This document shows, in pieces, positions 54,712-63,356 of a DNA stretch of 64,000 bases. Position 1 is the first letter of the stretch; every line of letters starts with the position of its first letter. Below the pieces are notes generated by a model. It saw nothing but the letters and a program-made list of their open reading frames with translations. It did not search any database and was not told the origin of the DNA. Origin of the DNA: DATFVA01 sp963747755 (lineage in GTDB: Bacteria; Bacteroidota; Ignavibacteria; Ignavibacteriales; Ignavibacteriaceae); assembly GCA_963747755.1 (NCBI GenBank), contig CAVVGK010000014.1, positions 496,001 through 560,000 on the forward strand, in the 5' to 3' direction. A program made the position numbers and the translations under genes.

Positions 54712-55416
54712 TCATTTCGGATTAGTCGGGCGAATGTCAATCTCGCTTGCAAGTGCTCTAACCGGCAGTTTAATAATCAGCGATACCGTTTCTGCAACAT
54801 CTTCGGGCATTAGCTTATTAGGTGAACCGGGACTCCCATCTGTGTGAAAGTCTGTCTCAACTGAACCCGGGAATACTGCCGCAACTTTAATATTGTGCTG
54901 CCTTACTTCCTGCATGAGACATCCGGTAAATCCTTTTACGCCATGCTTTGTAGCTGAGTACATCGACCCCCCTGCAAATATATTCTTTCCTGCAAGCGAC
55001 GCAATGTTTATTATGGCCCCGGTCTTTCTTGCAATCATATTATCCAGCACTGCCTTTGAGAAATTGAAGATGCCGTAAAGGTTAGCGTTCACCTGCTTCT
55101 TAAAATCGTCAAGGGAAGCATCCGCCACCTGCTTGAATATTCCCATCCCCGCATTGTTTATTAATATATCTACCTTGCCGTACTTATCAACTATTTCTTT
55201 AACCGACTTATTTACAAACTCTGCATCACCCACATCACCGGAAAAGTAATCGGCATCAACACCCTTCTCTTTAACAAGTTTCTGAGTTTCTTTAAGCGCA
55301 TCCACATCCCTACCGAAAAGCATCACATCCTTTCCTTCTTCCGCAAATTTCAGAGCTATTCCTTTACCAATGCCCCTGCTTGCTCCTGTTACAATACATA
55401 CATCTCTTTCAGCCAT
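54712..55416 (-). CDS. Short-chain dehydrogenase/reductase (last gene of pterin operon)
   Basis: 234 residues, classical SDR. It has the NAD(P) motif TGASRGIGKG, NNAGMG, and the catalytic Ser and YSATK (Tyr-x3-Lys). The Arg after the Gly motif hints at NADPH use. It overlaps the upstream SDR by one base. Because the operon encodes GTP cyclohydrolase I, a PTPS-type synthase and phenylalanine hydroxylase, a role as sepiapterin reductase or dihydropteridine reductase is plausible. That is inference; SDR sequence alone cannot tell. Confidence 0.8.
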   Translation of the reverse strand: MAERDVCIVTGASRGIGKGIALKFAEEGKDVMLFGRDVDALKETQKLVKEKGVDADYFSGDVGDAEFVNKSVKEIVDKYGKVDILINNAGMGIFKQVADASLDDFKKQVNANLYGIFNFSKAVLDNMIARKTGAIINIASLAGKNIFAGGSMYSATKHGVKGFTGCLMQEVRQHNIKVAAVFPGSVETDFHTDGSPGSPNKLMPEDVAETVSLIIKLPVRALASEIDIRPTNPK

Positions 55417-56129
55417 TACAAATCTCCTTCAATTGGTCTTACAAGTATTTCCTCTGTTACCATATTGCTTCTTTCAAGATATGCTGATACAATCACCCTG
55501 GCAATTTCTTCCGGGTTCAGCATCCGTTCTGAATTATCTTCACGCACCTTAGGCGGCCACATCGGAGTTTCAGTTGTACCCGGGATAACATTTATTACAC
55601 GGATTTTATGCTTACGTACTTCCTCCCTCAGTACGTTTGTGTAGCCGAGGAGTCCCATCTTCGAGGCCGCGTATGCACTGCTGTGTGTAAAAACTTTTTT
55701 CGTTACAACAGAGAGAATATTTATGATCGTGCCTCCCCCTCTCTGTATAAAATGAGGGAGAAGATATTTAATAGTATAAATCGAACCTAGAAGATTAGTG
55801 TTTATTACATCGTCAATTTCGTTGGTAGAGTTTTCCTCAGCCAGTTTCCAGGAAGTTATGCCTGCGTTATTGATGAGACAGTCAACATCACTCTCGGCCA
55901 GTATCTTCTTCACTGTCTGATCAACATTGGCCGACGAGGCAACATTGCATGGAAAAATATTAACCGACATATCCTCTTTCTTCAGTTCCCTGTTAAGTCT
56001 TTCCAGTTCAGTAACCCTTCTGGCCGAAACGAAAACTTTGCTCCCCACTTTCGCAAACTCAACTGCCGATGCTCTTCCGATACCGCTGCTTGCCCCGGTT
56101 ATCCATACAGCCGGTTTATCCTTAGCCAT
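55416..56129 (-). CDS. Short-chain dehydrogenase/reductase (pterin operon)
   Basis: 237 residues, classical SDR with TGASSGIGRA, NNAGIT, and YAASK. It overlaps folE at its start by eight bases and the next SDR at its end by one base (TAATG), so it is translationally coupled in the pterin operon. It is a candidate for the reduction of 6-pyruvoyl-tetrahydropterin (sepiapterin-reductase role), inferred from context. Confidence 0.8.
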   Translation of the reverse strand: MAKDKPAVWITGASSGIGRASAVEFAKVGSKVFVSARRVTELERLNRELKKEDMSVNIFPCNVASSANVDQTVKKILAESDVDCLINNAGITSWKLAEENSTNEIDDVINTNLLGSIYTIKYLLPHFIQRGGGTIINILSVVTKKVFTHSSAYAASKMGLLGYTNVLREEVRKHKIRVINVIPGTTETPMWPPKVREDNSERMLNPEEIARVIVSAYLERSNMVTEEILVRPIEGDL

Positions 56130-56694
56130 CGCTCATTCTCCCCTTTATTAATGTCATAAACTCGGCTCTTGTTCTTGCATCCTCCTTAAATACGCCGTGT
56201 ACAGCACTTGCAACAGCCGCCGAGTTCTGTTTCTCAACACCCCGCATCATCATACACATATGATACGCCTCCGAAACTACCGCTACTCCCTGCGGCTTCA
56301 GAAATTCATCCAGCGTATCTGCAATCTCCTGCGTCATCCTTTCCTGCACCTGCAGACGGCGTGCAAAAACATCTACAATTCTGGGTATCTTGCTTAGTCC
56401 TACAACCTTACCATCAGGTATGTAAGCCACGTGAACCTTCCCATAAAACGGCAGCATATGGTGCTCGCAGAGACTGTAAAAATCGATGTTCTTTACCAGT
56501 ACCATCTCATCATACTTCACATTAAAAACTGCGTTATTCATTACCTCTACTATTTTCTTGTTGTAGCCGGAGGTAAGGAATTCGTACGCTTTTGCGACCC
56601 TCATGGGAGTGTTAAGCAGTCCTTCCCTCTTGGGATCCTCCCCTATTTCTTTCAGCAATTCAGAGATAAGATTCTGAACTTTTGCATAATCCAA
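56122..56694 (-). CDS. folE: GTP cyclohydrolase I
   Basis: About 190 residues of the FolE family, converting GTP to dihydroneopterin triphosphate. The zinc ligands are in SLCEHHMLPFYGKVHV and MCMMMRGVEKQNS, and the catalytic region VQERMTQEIA is present. I prefer TTG at 56694 as start: GAGGAG lies six bases upstream and this avoids overlap with the PTPS gene. A longer frame to 56718 is possible. It supplies the substrate of the upstream-encoded PTPS enzyme. FolE also serves folate, so its role may be shared. Confidence 0.92.
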   Translation of the reverse strand: MDYAKVQNLISELLKEIGEDPKREGLLNTPMRVAKAYEFLTSGYNKKIVEVMNNAVFNVKYDEMVLVKNIDFYSLCEHHMLPFYGKVHVAYIPDGKVVGLSKIPRIVDVFARRLQVQERMTQEIADTLDEFLKPQGVAVVSEAYHMCMMMRGVEKQNSAAVASAVHGVFKEDARTRAEFMTLIKGRMSDG

Positions 56695-56695
56695 A

Positions 56696-57103
56696 TTATT
56701 CTCCTCGATATTCAACAATATTTTTTTCTGTCTCGAACAGCTTCACCGAATATAGTCTGCCCGATGGCAGTTTATCATTCAGCACATTAAAAATCCCTTT
56801 AGCGATATTTTCTGCAGAAGGAATTATGTCCGTCATAAATTCTGTTTCGGTATTCAGATTTTTATGATCCACTTTTGATAATACGTTTTCGTTGATAATA
56901 TTCTTCAGAACTTTAAGGTCGATCACAAATCCCGTTTCCGGATCAGGTTCACCTGCCACGGTAACCTCAAGCACGTAATTATGCCCATGCCAGTTAGGGT
57001 TGCTGCACTTTCCGAATACTTCAAGATTTTTCTCATCGCTGTAGGCAGGATTATACAGGCGGTGAGCAGCACTGAAGGTTTCTCTCCTTTTTACGTAAAC
57101 CAT
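56696..57103 (-). CDS. 6-pyruvoyl-tetrahydropterin synthase, biopterin type
   Basis: 135 residues of the PTPS/QueD fold. The zinc His residues are in AAHRLYN and WHGHNY, and DHKNLN is the family Asp-His loop. The catalytic Cys spacing is C-x5-HGH (KCSNPNWHGHNY), as in animal-type PTPS, rather than the C-x3-HGH of queuosine QueD. It follows phenylalanine hydroxylase and peroxiredoxin genes and precedes folE and two SDR genes, so tetrahydrobiopterin synthesis is the best call. Biochemistry would be needed for certainty. Confidence 0.85.
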   Translation of the reverse strand: MVYVKRRETFSAAHRLYNPAYSDEKNLEVFGKCSNPNWHGHNYVLEVTVAGEPDPETGFVIDLKVLKNIINENVLSKVDHKNLNTETEFMTDIIPSAENIAKGIFNVLNDKLPSGRLYSVKLFETEKNIVEYRGE

Positions 57104-57112
57104 TTAAACCTC

Positions 57113-57571
57113 TTAGTCTTTAAGCGCTTCCAGAACTTCTTTATTATGCCCGTCCACTTTTACTTTTGGAAATACTTTTCTGATCTTACCATTCTCATCG
57201 ATTATAACCGTCGTTCTTACAACTCCCATGTACTTTTTGCCGTACATACTCTTCTCCTGCCAGACACCGTATTCCTCAAGCACATTCTTCTCCTCGTCGG
57301 ACAGGAGGTTAAAGGGAAGGTCGTACTTTTCAGCGAACTTTTTGTGGGAAGTTACTGAATCGGGACTAACGCCCAGAATTACAGCATCCACATTATTAAA
57401 CTTAGGGAATTCATCCCTGAAATTGCAGGCTTCTTTTGTGCAGCCTGAAGTATTGTCTTTGGGATAGAAATAAAGCACTACTTTTTTCCCTTTGAAATCC
57501 TTCAGGAATATAGTTTCACCATCCTGATTCTTTAGCTTAAAATCAGGAGCCTTTTTACCTTCTTCAATCAT
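57113..57571 (-). CDS. bcp: Thiol peroxidase BCP
   Basis: About 152 residues from ATG 57571 (MIEEGKKAPDFKLKNQ), the usual Bcp start; a longer frame exists to 57646. The active site is YPKDNTSGCTKEACNFRDEF, with the peroxidatic Cys and the resolving Cys five residues later, the standard BCP form. It reduces hydroperoxides with thioredoxin. It lies nine bases before the PTPS gene, in the same run. Confidence 0.92.
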   Translation of the reverse strand: MIEEGKKAPDFKLKNQDGETIFLKDFKGKKVVLYFYPKDNTSGCTKEACNFRDEFPKFNNVDAVILGVSPDSVTSHKKFAEKYDLPFNLLSDEEKNVLEEYGVWQEKSMYGKKYMGVVRTTVIIDENGKIRKVFPKVKVDGHNKEVLEALKD

Positions 57572-57590
57572 TTTTATTCTCCGTAATTTA

Positions 57591-57941
57591 TCAGTAACGT
57601 GGAACCGATGGATCAACTTCATTCGTCCATGCCTCGATTCCGCCATTAAGATTTATTAAGTTTTTAAAACCTTGAGCTGCAAGATAATTGCATACGTTCG
57701 CACTTCTTACCCCGGTATGACAATAGAATATTAGTTCTTCATCTCTGTCAAGCTCACTGACATGACTCATAAAACTGCTGAGAGGCATCAGTTCAGAGTT
57801 TTCTATCTTTGCCAGCTTATGCTCCCATTCCTCTCTTACATCAATAATTCGAGTACCGTTTTTATGATCTAAAATTTCCTTTATTTCCGTCGCACTCAAA
57901 TTCCTGAAAGGTGCGTTATAATTTCCTGAATCCTTAAACAT
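57591..57941 (-). CDS. Rhodanese-domain protein
   Basis: 116 residues with one rhodanese domain. The active Cys loop is FYCHTGVRSA (about residue 74) and IIDVREEWEH is the conserved entry motif. It probably moves sulfur or acts as a thiol redox partner. It starts one base after the upstream peroxiredoxin stop and ends 19 bases before bcp. Confidence 0.85.
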   Translation of the reverse strand: MFKDSGNYNAPFRNLSATEIKEILDHKNGTRIIDVREEWEHKLAKIENSELMPLSSFMSHVSELDRDEELIFYCHTGVRSANVCNYLAAQGFKNLINLNGGIEAWTNEVDPSVPRY

Positions 57942-57942
57942 A

Positions 57943-58419
57943 TTACTCCTTCTCCAATATATTTTTTATCGTATCATAATCAGGCTGTTCGCCCGTAGTG
58001 GGACAAATCTCCTTGTATTTAATTTTTCCGTCTTTCCCTATTATGAATGCCGTCCGTTTCGCAACCCCGTTGTAAGAAAACTTTTCAGGTTTGTAAAGTT
58101 CATATAATGAATCGTACATCTTCGAAACTTCTTTATTAAAATCACTGAGAAGCGGAAAGTTAATCTGAGTAAGTTCCTTCCAGGCTTTTAGTGCGTAAGG
58201 ACTATCAACACTGATCCCGATAACCTGTGCATCAATATCCAGATTATTGTTAAAATCAGCCTGCATCCGCTTAACTTCAGCAGAACAAACCGAAGAGAAA
58301 GCAAACGGGAAAAATAGAAGTACTACTTTTTGTCCTTTGAAATCGGACAAAGACGTATCTTCAGAATCCTGGTTCTTTAATGTAAAATCCGGTGCGATAT
58401 TGCCAACCTCAACAGGCAT
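57943..58419 (-). CDS. Peroxiredoxin, AhpE-like
   Basis: 158 residues. The active loop reads FFPFAFSSVCSAEV, the PFAFSxVC form seen in AhpE-type peroxiredoxins. No BCP-type second Cys is present at +5, so a one-Cys mechanism or a different partner is likely. It follows the phenylalanine hydroxylase gene by 54 bases and precedes a rhodanese gene by one base. Confidence 0.88.
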   Translation of the reverse strand: MPVEVGNIAPDFTLKNQDSEDTSLSDFKGQKVVLLFFPFAFSSVCSAEVKRMQADFNNNLDIDAQVIGISVDSPYALKAWKELTQINFPLLSDFNKEVSKMYDSLYELYKPEKFSYNGVAKRTAFIIGKDGKIKYKEICPTTGEQPDYDTIKNILEKE

Positions 58420-58473
58420 AAGTATAACTACCTCCTTTTGTCAGATGGTTGTAAGTATATTGTTTATAAAAGC

Positions 58474-59295
58474 TTACGATAATAGCAGTCCCTCTTTCTT
58501 CGTCCAGAACTTAAACCCGTCCTCGAGATGTTCGAATGAATCAATAGCCCATAATATCGGCTGCAGATGCCATACATCGTAATCCTGCCTTACCAGCTTG
58601 TCGGGATCGAAATCCCTAACTTCAACTTCATTCGATAACGCATGGGTCACCTCTTCTTTTGAAGAAATAATCCCTGCCCCGTAAATTCTCATACCTTCGG
58701 GTTTTTTGATGAGACCGAATTCTACAGTAAACCAGTGAAATGTTTCCAGGTATTTACGGTGTATACCTTCAGCGTGAAAAGCAGCTTCGCCGAACATCTG
58801 GTAGAATGAGGCAAAATTTTCATCGGTTAAAAGCGGCATATGTCCGAACATATCATGAAAGCAGTCGGGGGCAGGTGTATAATCCAGTTCTTCCTTCCCT
58901 CTTATATAATCCGTCGATGGAAATATCCTCTTCTGCAGAAGTTCAAAGAAATTCTGTTCGTGAATCAGTCCCGGAACTCTTGCAATTTTCCACCCGGTTG
59001 TTTTATTAAAAACCTGGCTTAAATTCTTTAGCGCGGGAATTTTATCAGGAGTAAAGTTCAGCTTCCTGGTTCCTTCCAGGTATTCATCACATACTCTTCC
59101 GGGAAGATACTTCATCTGGCGGTCGTATAAATATTTCCAGATTTCGTGATCGGCTTCAGGGTAATCGGGGTAAGGTATTTCATCGTGAACAGGAACGGGA
59201 CCCGTTAGTTTTTGCGGAATACAGCGGGGATCAACTCCCTCCTCTGCAGCTTTTTCATATGCCGATAATATCTTCTCATCTTTTTTGTCGTTCAT
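58474..59295 (-). CDS. phhA: Phenylalanine-4-hydroxylase
   Basis: About 273 residues from ATG 59295 (MNDKKDEK), preceded by GGGAAAG; a frame from TTG at 59322 is also open. It is a bacterial single-domain aromatic amino acid hydroxylase. The iron ligands are His and His in CFHDMFGHMPLL and Glu in FTVEFGL; the cofactor region TGWKIARVPGLI is present. It makes tyrosine from phenylalanine with oxygen and a tetrahydropterin. The downstream genes can supply a pterin of this kind. No pterin carbinolamine dehydratase (phhB) is in the window. Confidence 0.93.
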   Translation of the reverse strand: MNDKKDEKILSAYEKAAEEGVDPRCIPQKLTGPVPVHDEIPYPDYPEADHEIWKYLYDRQMKYLPGRVCDEYLEGTRKLNFTPDKIPALKNLSQVFNKTTGWKIARVPGLIHEQNFFELLQKRIFPSTDYIRGKEELDYTPAPDCFHDMFGHMPLLTDENFASFYQMFGEAAFHAEGIHRKYLETFHWFTVEFGLIKKPEGMRIYGAGIISSKEEVTHALSNEVEVRDFDPDKLVRQDYDVWHLQPILWAIDSFEHLEDGFKFWTKKEGLLLS

Positions 59296-59583
59296 TTTAC
59301 TTTCCCGATAATTTTTTATCAAAGTCCACCTCTGTTATGACCTGCCATTTCGGGTAATCCAAAAAAGCTCATGCTTTCATCCGTGTTTCAATCGTGATCG
59401 AAATGACAACAAACGCAAATTTGTGCAACATTTCTTGTGAATGGAACATAATTATTATGAAACAGAATTTCAACCAGCCAGGATACACGGAGATAAGGTA
59501 AAGGAAGAATGAAGTTGGATATTGATGTTCAATTCCTGGCAAGGAATCCTGCCTGATCTGTGAAATGCGAGTCTGATCAGTAG

Positions 59584-60600
59584 TTATATGATATTTACTT
59601 CTTCTTCGAGGATGACTTCAAACTTTTCGTAGACGGAGCGCTTGATCTCTTTGGCAAAATGAAGGATTTCATCGCCGGAAGCATTACCGTAGTTCACTAT
59701 AACAAGTGCCTGCCTGATGTGGGTGCCGGTATTGCCTTTCCTGTATCCCTTCCACCCCGCCCTGTCTATTAACCAGGCAGCAGGCAGCTTTATATTGCCA
59801 TTATCCATTGGATAGGCTTTAATATCGGGAAAGTTCTCTTTCAGCAGATTGTATTGTTCGCGTCTTATTTCTGGATTCTTAAAGAAGCTTCCTGCATTGC
59901 CGATAACCGCCGGGTCAGGCAGTTTCTCCTGCCGTATCTTAACAACAGCATCCCTCACATCTTTAATTGAAAAGCTGCTTTTCCCTGTTTTTTCAAGTTC
60001 ATCCCTGATATTCCCGTAACCCGTTCTTACTTCAGGATTTTTATTCAGCATCAGCTGAACCTTGGTAACTACGAACCTGTTTTTCAGTTCATTCTTAAAG
60101 ATGCTGCTGCGGTAGCCAAATCTGCAGTCGCCTTTATAAAATATGCCAGGCTTTACAGTATCAGTATAGAACCCTCGCAAGCTGTGGAACGTCTCGCTCA
60201 ATTCCTCACCGTATGCACCTATATTCTGAATGGGTGCCGCTCCTACTGTACCTGGAATCAGGGCAAGGTTCTCAATGCCGCCGAGATTCCGATCAACGCA
60301 GTAGTTCACCAGTTCATTCCAGTTAACTCCTGCGCCTGCTTCTACTATCGCTGAACTTTCATCTTCTTGAATAATTTCTATTCCCGGAACGGAATTTTTA
60401 ACTACAAGTCCTTCGTAATCTTTTGTAAAAAGCAAATTGCTTCCACCTCCGAGAATGAACTTCGGATATGGTTTTAATTCATCGGCAGATAAGATCTCAA
60501 ACATCTCATCTTCGTCTGTGGCAATTACAAATGCCCTCGCAGATACATCGATTGAGAAAGTATTATAAGGCTTAAGTGAGAAATTTTTTGCTATGTCCAT
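59584..60600 (-). CDS. murB: UDP-N-acetylenolpyruvoylglucosamine reductase
   Basis: About 338 residues from ATG 60600 (MDIAKNFSLKPYNTFSID); a longer frame to 60684 would overlap lptB. FAD-binding motifs are ILGGGSNLL and GIENLALIPGTVGAAPIQNIGAYG. The catalytic Ser is in GNAGSFFKNP, and the C-terminal Glu in the GEILHFA/EVILEEEV region follows the MurB type I pattern. It completes UDP-MurNAc synthesis for peptidoglycan. Confidence 0.93.
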   Translation of the reverse strand: MDIAKNFSLKPYNTFSIDVSARAFVIATDEDEMFEILSADELKPYPKFILGGGSNLLFTKDYEGLVVKNSVPGIEIIQEDESSAIVEAGAGVNWNELVNYCVDRNLGGIENLALIPGTVGAAPIQNIGAYGEELSETFHSLRGFYTDTVKPGIFYKGDCRFGYRSSIFKNELKNRFVVTKVQLMLNKNPEVRTGYGNIRDELEKTGKSSFSIKDVRDAVVKIRQEKLPDPAVIGNAGSFFKNPEIRREQYNLLKENFPDIKAYPMDNGNIKLPAAWLIDRAGWKGYRKGNTGTHIRQALVIVNYGNASGDEILHFAKEIKRSVYEKFEVILEEEVNII

Positions 60601-60625
60601 TAAACAAATCTTAGGTGAGAAAAAT

Positions 60626-61366
60626 TTACTGGTAACGATCGAGACGGAACTTTTCGCCGAGATAAAGTTTGCGTACTTCTTCATCCTCAGCCAGCATTTC
60701 TGCGCCTCCCGATTTAAATATTACTCCGCTTATCAGAATATATGCATTATCAACTATGCTTAATGTTTCATGTACATTATGGTCGGTAATAAGGACTCCG
60801 ATACCACGGTTCTTGAGGTTCGCAACTATATTCATAATGTCCTCTACCGCTATCGGATCTATTCCGGCGAAAGGCTCATCAAGAAGAATGAAATTAGGGT
60901 CGGTAGCCAGAGTTCTTGCTATCTCCGTACGCCTTCTCTCGCCTCCGCTTAACTGAAATCCAATGCTTTTTCTAATATGGTTTATGCCGAGATCTTCCAG
61001 CAGTGCTTCGCATTTTTCCTTTCTTTCTTTAGGAGTCAGCTTTATCATCTGCAGAACGGCCATAAGATTATCTTCAACGGAAAGTTTTCTGAATATCGAA
61101 GCTTCCTGGGGAAGGTAGCCTATTCCCATTCTTGCACGTTTATACATAGGCACTTTTGTTATCTCAGTATCGTCCAGAAAAACTTTCCCGCTGTCGGGTT
61201 TAATCATTCCCGTAATCATATAAAAGGTGGTGGTTTTACCGGCCCCGTTTGGTCCAAGGAGTCCCACGATCTCGCCCTTAGACACCTTCACCGAGGCTTT
61301 GTTCACAACAGTTCTGTGTTTATAAATCTTTACAAGGTCAGCACTTCTTAAAGTTTTCTCGTCCAT
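60626..61366 (-). CDS. lptB: LPS export ABC transporter ATP-binding protein LptB
   Basis: 246 residues with Walker A GPNGAGKTTTFY, signature LSGGERRRTEIA, Walker B FILLDEPFAGIDP and the switch His in ITDHNVHE. It powers LPS extraction from the inner membrane with LptFG, encoded elsewhere. It is two bases after the OstA-like gene stop and upstream of murB. Confidence 0.95.
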   Translation of the reverse strand: MDEKTLRSADLVKIYKHRTVVNKASVKVSKGEIVGLLGPNGAGKTTTFYMITGMIKPDSGKVFLDDTEITKVPMYKRARMGIGYLPQEASIFRKLSVEDNLMAVLQMIKLTPKERKEKCEALLEDLGINHIRKSIGFQLSGGERRRTEIARTLATDPNFILLDEPFAGIDPIAVEDIMNIVANLKNRGIGVLITDHNVHETLSIVDNAYILISGVIFKSGGAEMLAEDEEVRKLYLGEKFRLDRYQ

Positions 61367-61368
61367 AG

Positions 61369-62814
61369 TTATTGCAGTGTGTCCGTTGGTGAATAAAATC
61401 TGTCTCCGGGCTTAATTTGTTTAAGCAGATCATCTTTCTGCGGCCGGTTCGTAACAAGGTTGAATCGCGGCAGTGCGTAAGTATTTTCTTTTCCTCTAAC
61501 CAGATTTTCCGGATAGTACTCGCTTTTCGGGGAACCGTACATCCTTACTTCATTAATTTTCTTGTCTAGAAAATTAAGAGAAGCCGATTCTGCTGATGAC
61601 TGAGTCAGTCCGTTTGGTTCTTCCTTTTCAGTATACATATAATACACGTTGTATACACTTCCTTCAACCTTAACCCGGCTGATATCGCCTCCATCAAAAT
61701 ACATAATTAATTTATCCCCCGAAATCTGGTCGTACCTGTTTTGATAAATCTCATCGGGAGAAAGCACAAAGGCATTATTAACAACCTCAAGAGCCTGTAC
61801 CTCGTTCTCTTTCAGAAATATAGTAATAGAATCCCCGGTCAGCTGTGTCTCCTCGTTCCAGAGGACGGGTCTCATATCACTTTCCTTCCTCCTGTATGTG
61901 ATAATTTCCTCATCCGATTTTTTATAAACCGAGTAATCATTTAATGATGCGAAAGTTCCGCGCCAGAGCCTCACCGAATCCTGTGCCTTAAACAGGTTTA
62001 TTGTATCTCGCCATGACTCCATGGATAATGATTTAATGATTAGCGTATCAAGTGTTATCCTGATGCTGTCGGCGCCGGTGATCAGCGAGTCAGGCAGCCG
62101 CGACCGTGTGGTATCAATCTGCACAAGCAGGGGTTTCTTATCTATGATGGTATGATATTCCTGGGCGTAATCGATAAGGTGCTCTCCAAACATCTGGACA
62201 TTATTCGCCCTGTTCTCAATCCGTACGTCGCTGTTGGCAAAGGTCACTCTCGAATCGCGGAAATGTTCAAGTGTATCTGCATCGATTATGTTATCCTCCT
62301 GAATGATCTTTACATGACCGGTTGCAATCGCTCTGTTTTCGTTCTTGAAATATGTCAGTCCCGCTGATGTGAGTGTGCTGGCTGTATCGTACAATGTTAC
62401 CCTGCTTCTGAATATCGCTTTGTCGTCATTAAAAAAGTATTCTCCTGAATCGGCAGTAAGGATAACCTTTTTATCGTCAAGCTGAACCCCTGAACTGCTT
62501 TCTGCTCTTCGTTCATCACCATAGTAAAAACCACGCGGGGTTTTGATCGTCATACTGTCCTGTTTAACAACCACATCTCCTATAAGCTCTGCGTCATTTC
62601 TTGATATATACTGGATGGCTTTATTGCAGGTAATGTTAACATTACCCTGCGTGAGCACAACGTGACCGTAAACCTCCCTTGTTGTTTCTCCGCTTACAAC
62701 ACGGCCAACAAGACTGTCGCCAACAACGGTAATCATCTCTCCCTGCTGCCCGAAAAGGTTTGCCGTGAACAGCAGAACTAAAACCGCCGGCACTGTCATT
62801 TTGAAATATTTCAT
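61369..62814 (-). CDS. OstA/LptA-like LPS transport protein
   Basis: 481 residues with a signal peptide and repeated OstA/LptA beta-jellyroll turns (TREVYGHVVLTQGNVNITC, GDVVVKQDSMTIKTPRG, ATGHVKIIQEDN). It is longer than LptA but lacks the LptD barrel, matching the OstA-like proteins that replace LptA in Bacteroidota. It carries LPS across the periplasm. Its ATG overlaps the lptC stop (ATGA). Confidence 0.85.
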   Translation of the reverse strand: MKYFKMTVPAVLVLLFTANLFGQQGEMITVVGDSLVGRVVSGETTREVYGHVVLTQGNVNITCNKAIQYISRNDAELIGDVVVKQDSMTIKTPRGFYYGDERRAESSSGVQLDDKKVILTADSGEYFFNDDKAIFRSRVTLYDTASTLTSAGLTYFKNENRAIATGHVKIIQEDNIIDADTLEHFRDSRVTFANSDVRIENRANNVQMFGEHLIDYAQEYHTIIDKKPLLVQIDTTRSRLPDSLITGADSIRITLDTLIIKSLSMESWRDTINLFKAQDSVRLWRGTFASLNDYSVYKKSDEEIITYRRKESDMRPVLWNEETQLTGDSITIFLKENEVQALEVVNNAFVLSPDEIYQNRYDQISGDKLIMYFDGGDISRVKVEGSVYNVYYMYTEKEEPNGLTQSSAESASLNFLDKKINEVRMYGSPKSEYYPENLVRGKENTYALPRFNLVTNRPQKDDLLKQIKPGDRFYSPTDTLQ

Positions 62815-63356
62815 CTTAAACTATCTGCTCTTGCTGAATAGGTAATATTATAGATAACATAATTCGTCAAACTCTGGTTGGATTCAAAACCGTAGCCCTG
62901 TATGGTTTCCTTTTCGGTTAATATCGTTACAAATTTATCGGATGTAATTTTCGCATCGCTGTTCCTCCACATAAGCTCATCCGTTTTAATTGTAACCCCG
63001 CTGTCGCTCACAGCAACCACGCTGTCCATTGCATAAAGATTTCTGGTTGCATCATCCACCTTGCCCCGTTTGGATGTTAATGTTGTCGTCTTAACCTCAT
63101 CGGGATTATAAAAATCAACCCGCACGCCGCTGTCGAGTATTGTTTCCCTGCTCTGCTCAAATATCCTCAGGTGACCCGCATAAAGTATGGCGGTAGTTTT
63201 ACCTGAATCCGAGAATATAACCTTGGAATCCCAGCTTTCCTGGGCGGGAATTTCACCCTCATCCATGGCGCTATCAATTTTCGGTTTTACCTGCTTCTCA
63301 CTGCAGCCTGCGTAAAGGATCATTAAAGCTGCGGCCAGGAAAAATAAATACCTCAT
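62811..63356 (-). CDS. lptC: LptC, LPS export lipoprotein-like
   Basis: 181 residues with a signal ending in a lipobox-like LYAGCS, so it may be lipidated rather than helix-anchored. The beta-jellyroll pattern (YAGHLRIFEQSRE, LTSKRGKVDDATR, NLYAMDSVVAVSDSG) matches LptC. It overlaps the kdsD end by four bases and the OstA-like gene by four, in the LPS operon. Confidence 0.85.
   Translation of the reverse strand: MRYLFFLAAALMILYAGCSEKQVKPKIDSAMDEGEIPAQESWDSKVIFSDSGKTTAILYAGHLRIFEQSRETILDSGVRVDFYNPDEVKTTTLTSKRGKVDDATRNLYAMDSVVAVSDSGVTIKTDELMWRNSDAKITSDKFVTILTEKETIQGYGFESNQSLTNYVIYNITYSARADSLR

Noticed and set aside
56696..57103. Annotation of this gene as QueD of queuosine synthesis
   Set aside because: The Cys to HGH spacing is five, not three, and no queC, queE or queF lies nearby. 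The biopterin-type call fits motif and neighbours better.
59323..59583. Gene or RNA between phhA and murB
   Set aside because: No coding frame or tRNA-like fold is visible. A CATTTCG/CGAAATG-type short motif occurs but is too degenerate to call a repeat element.
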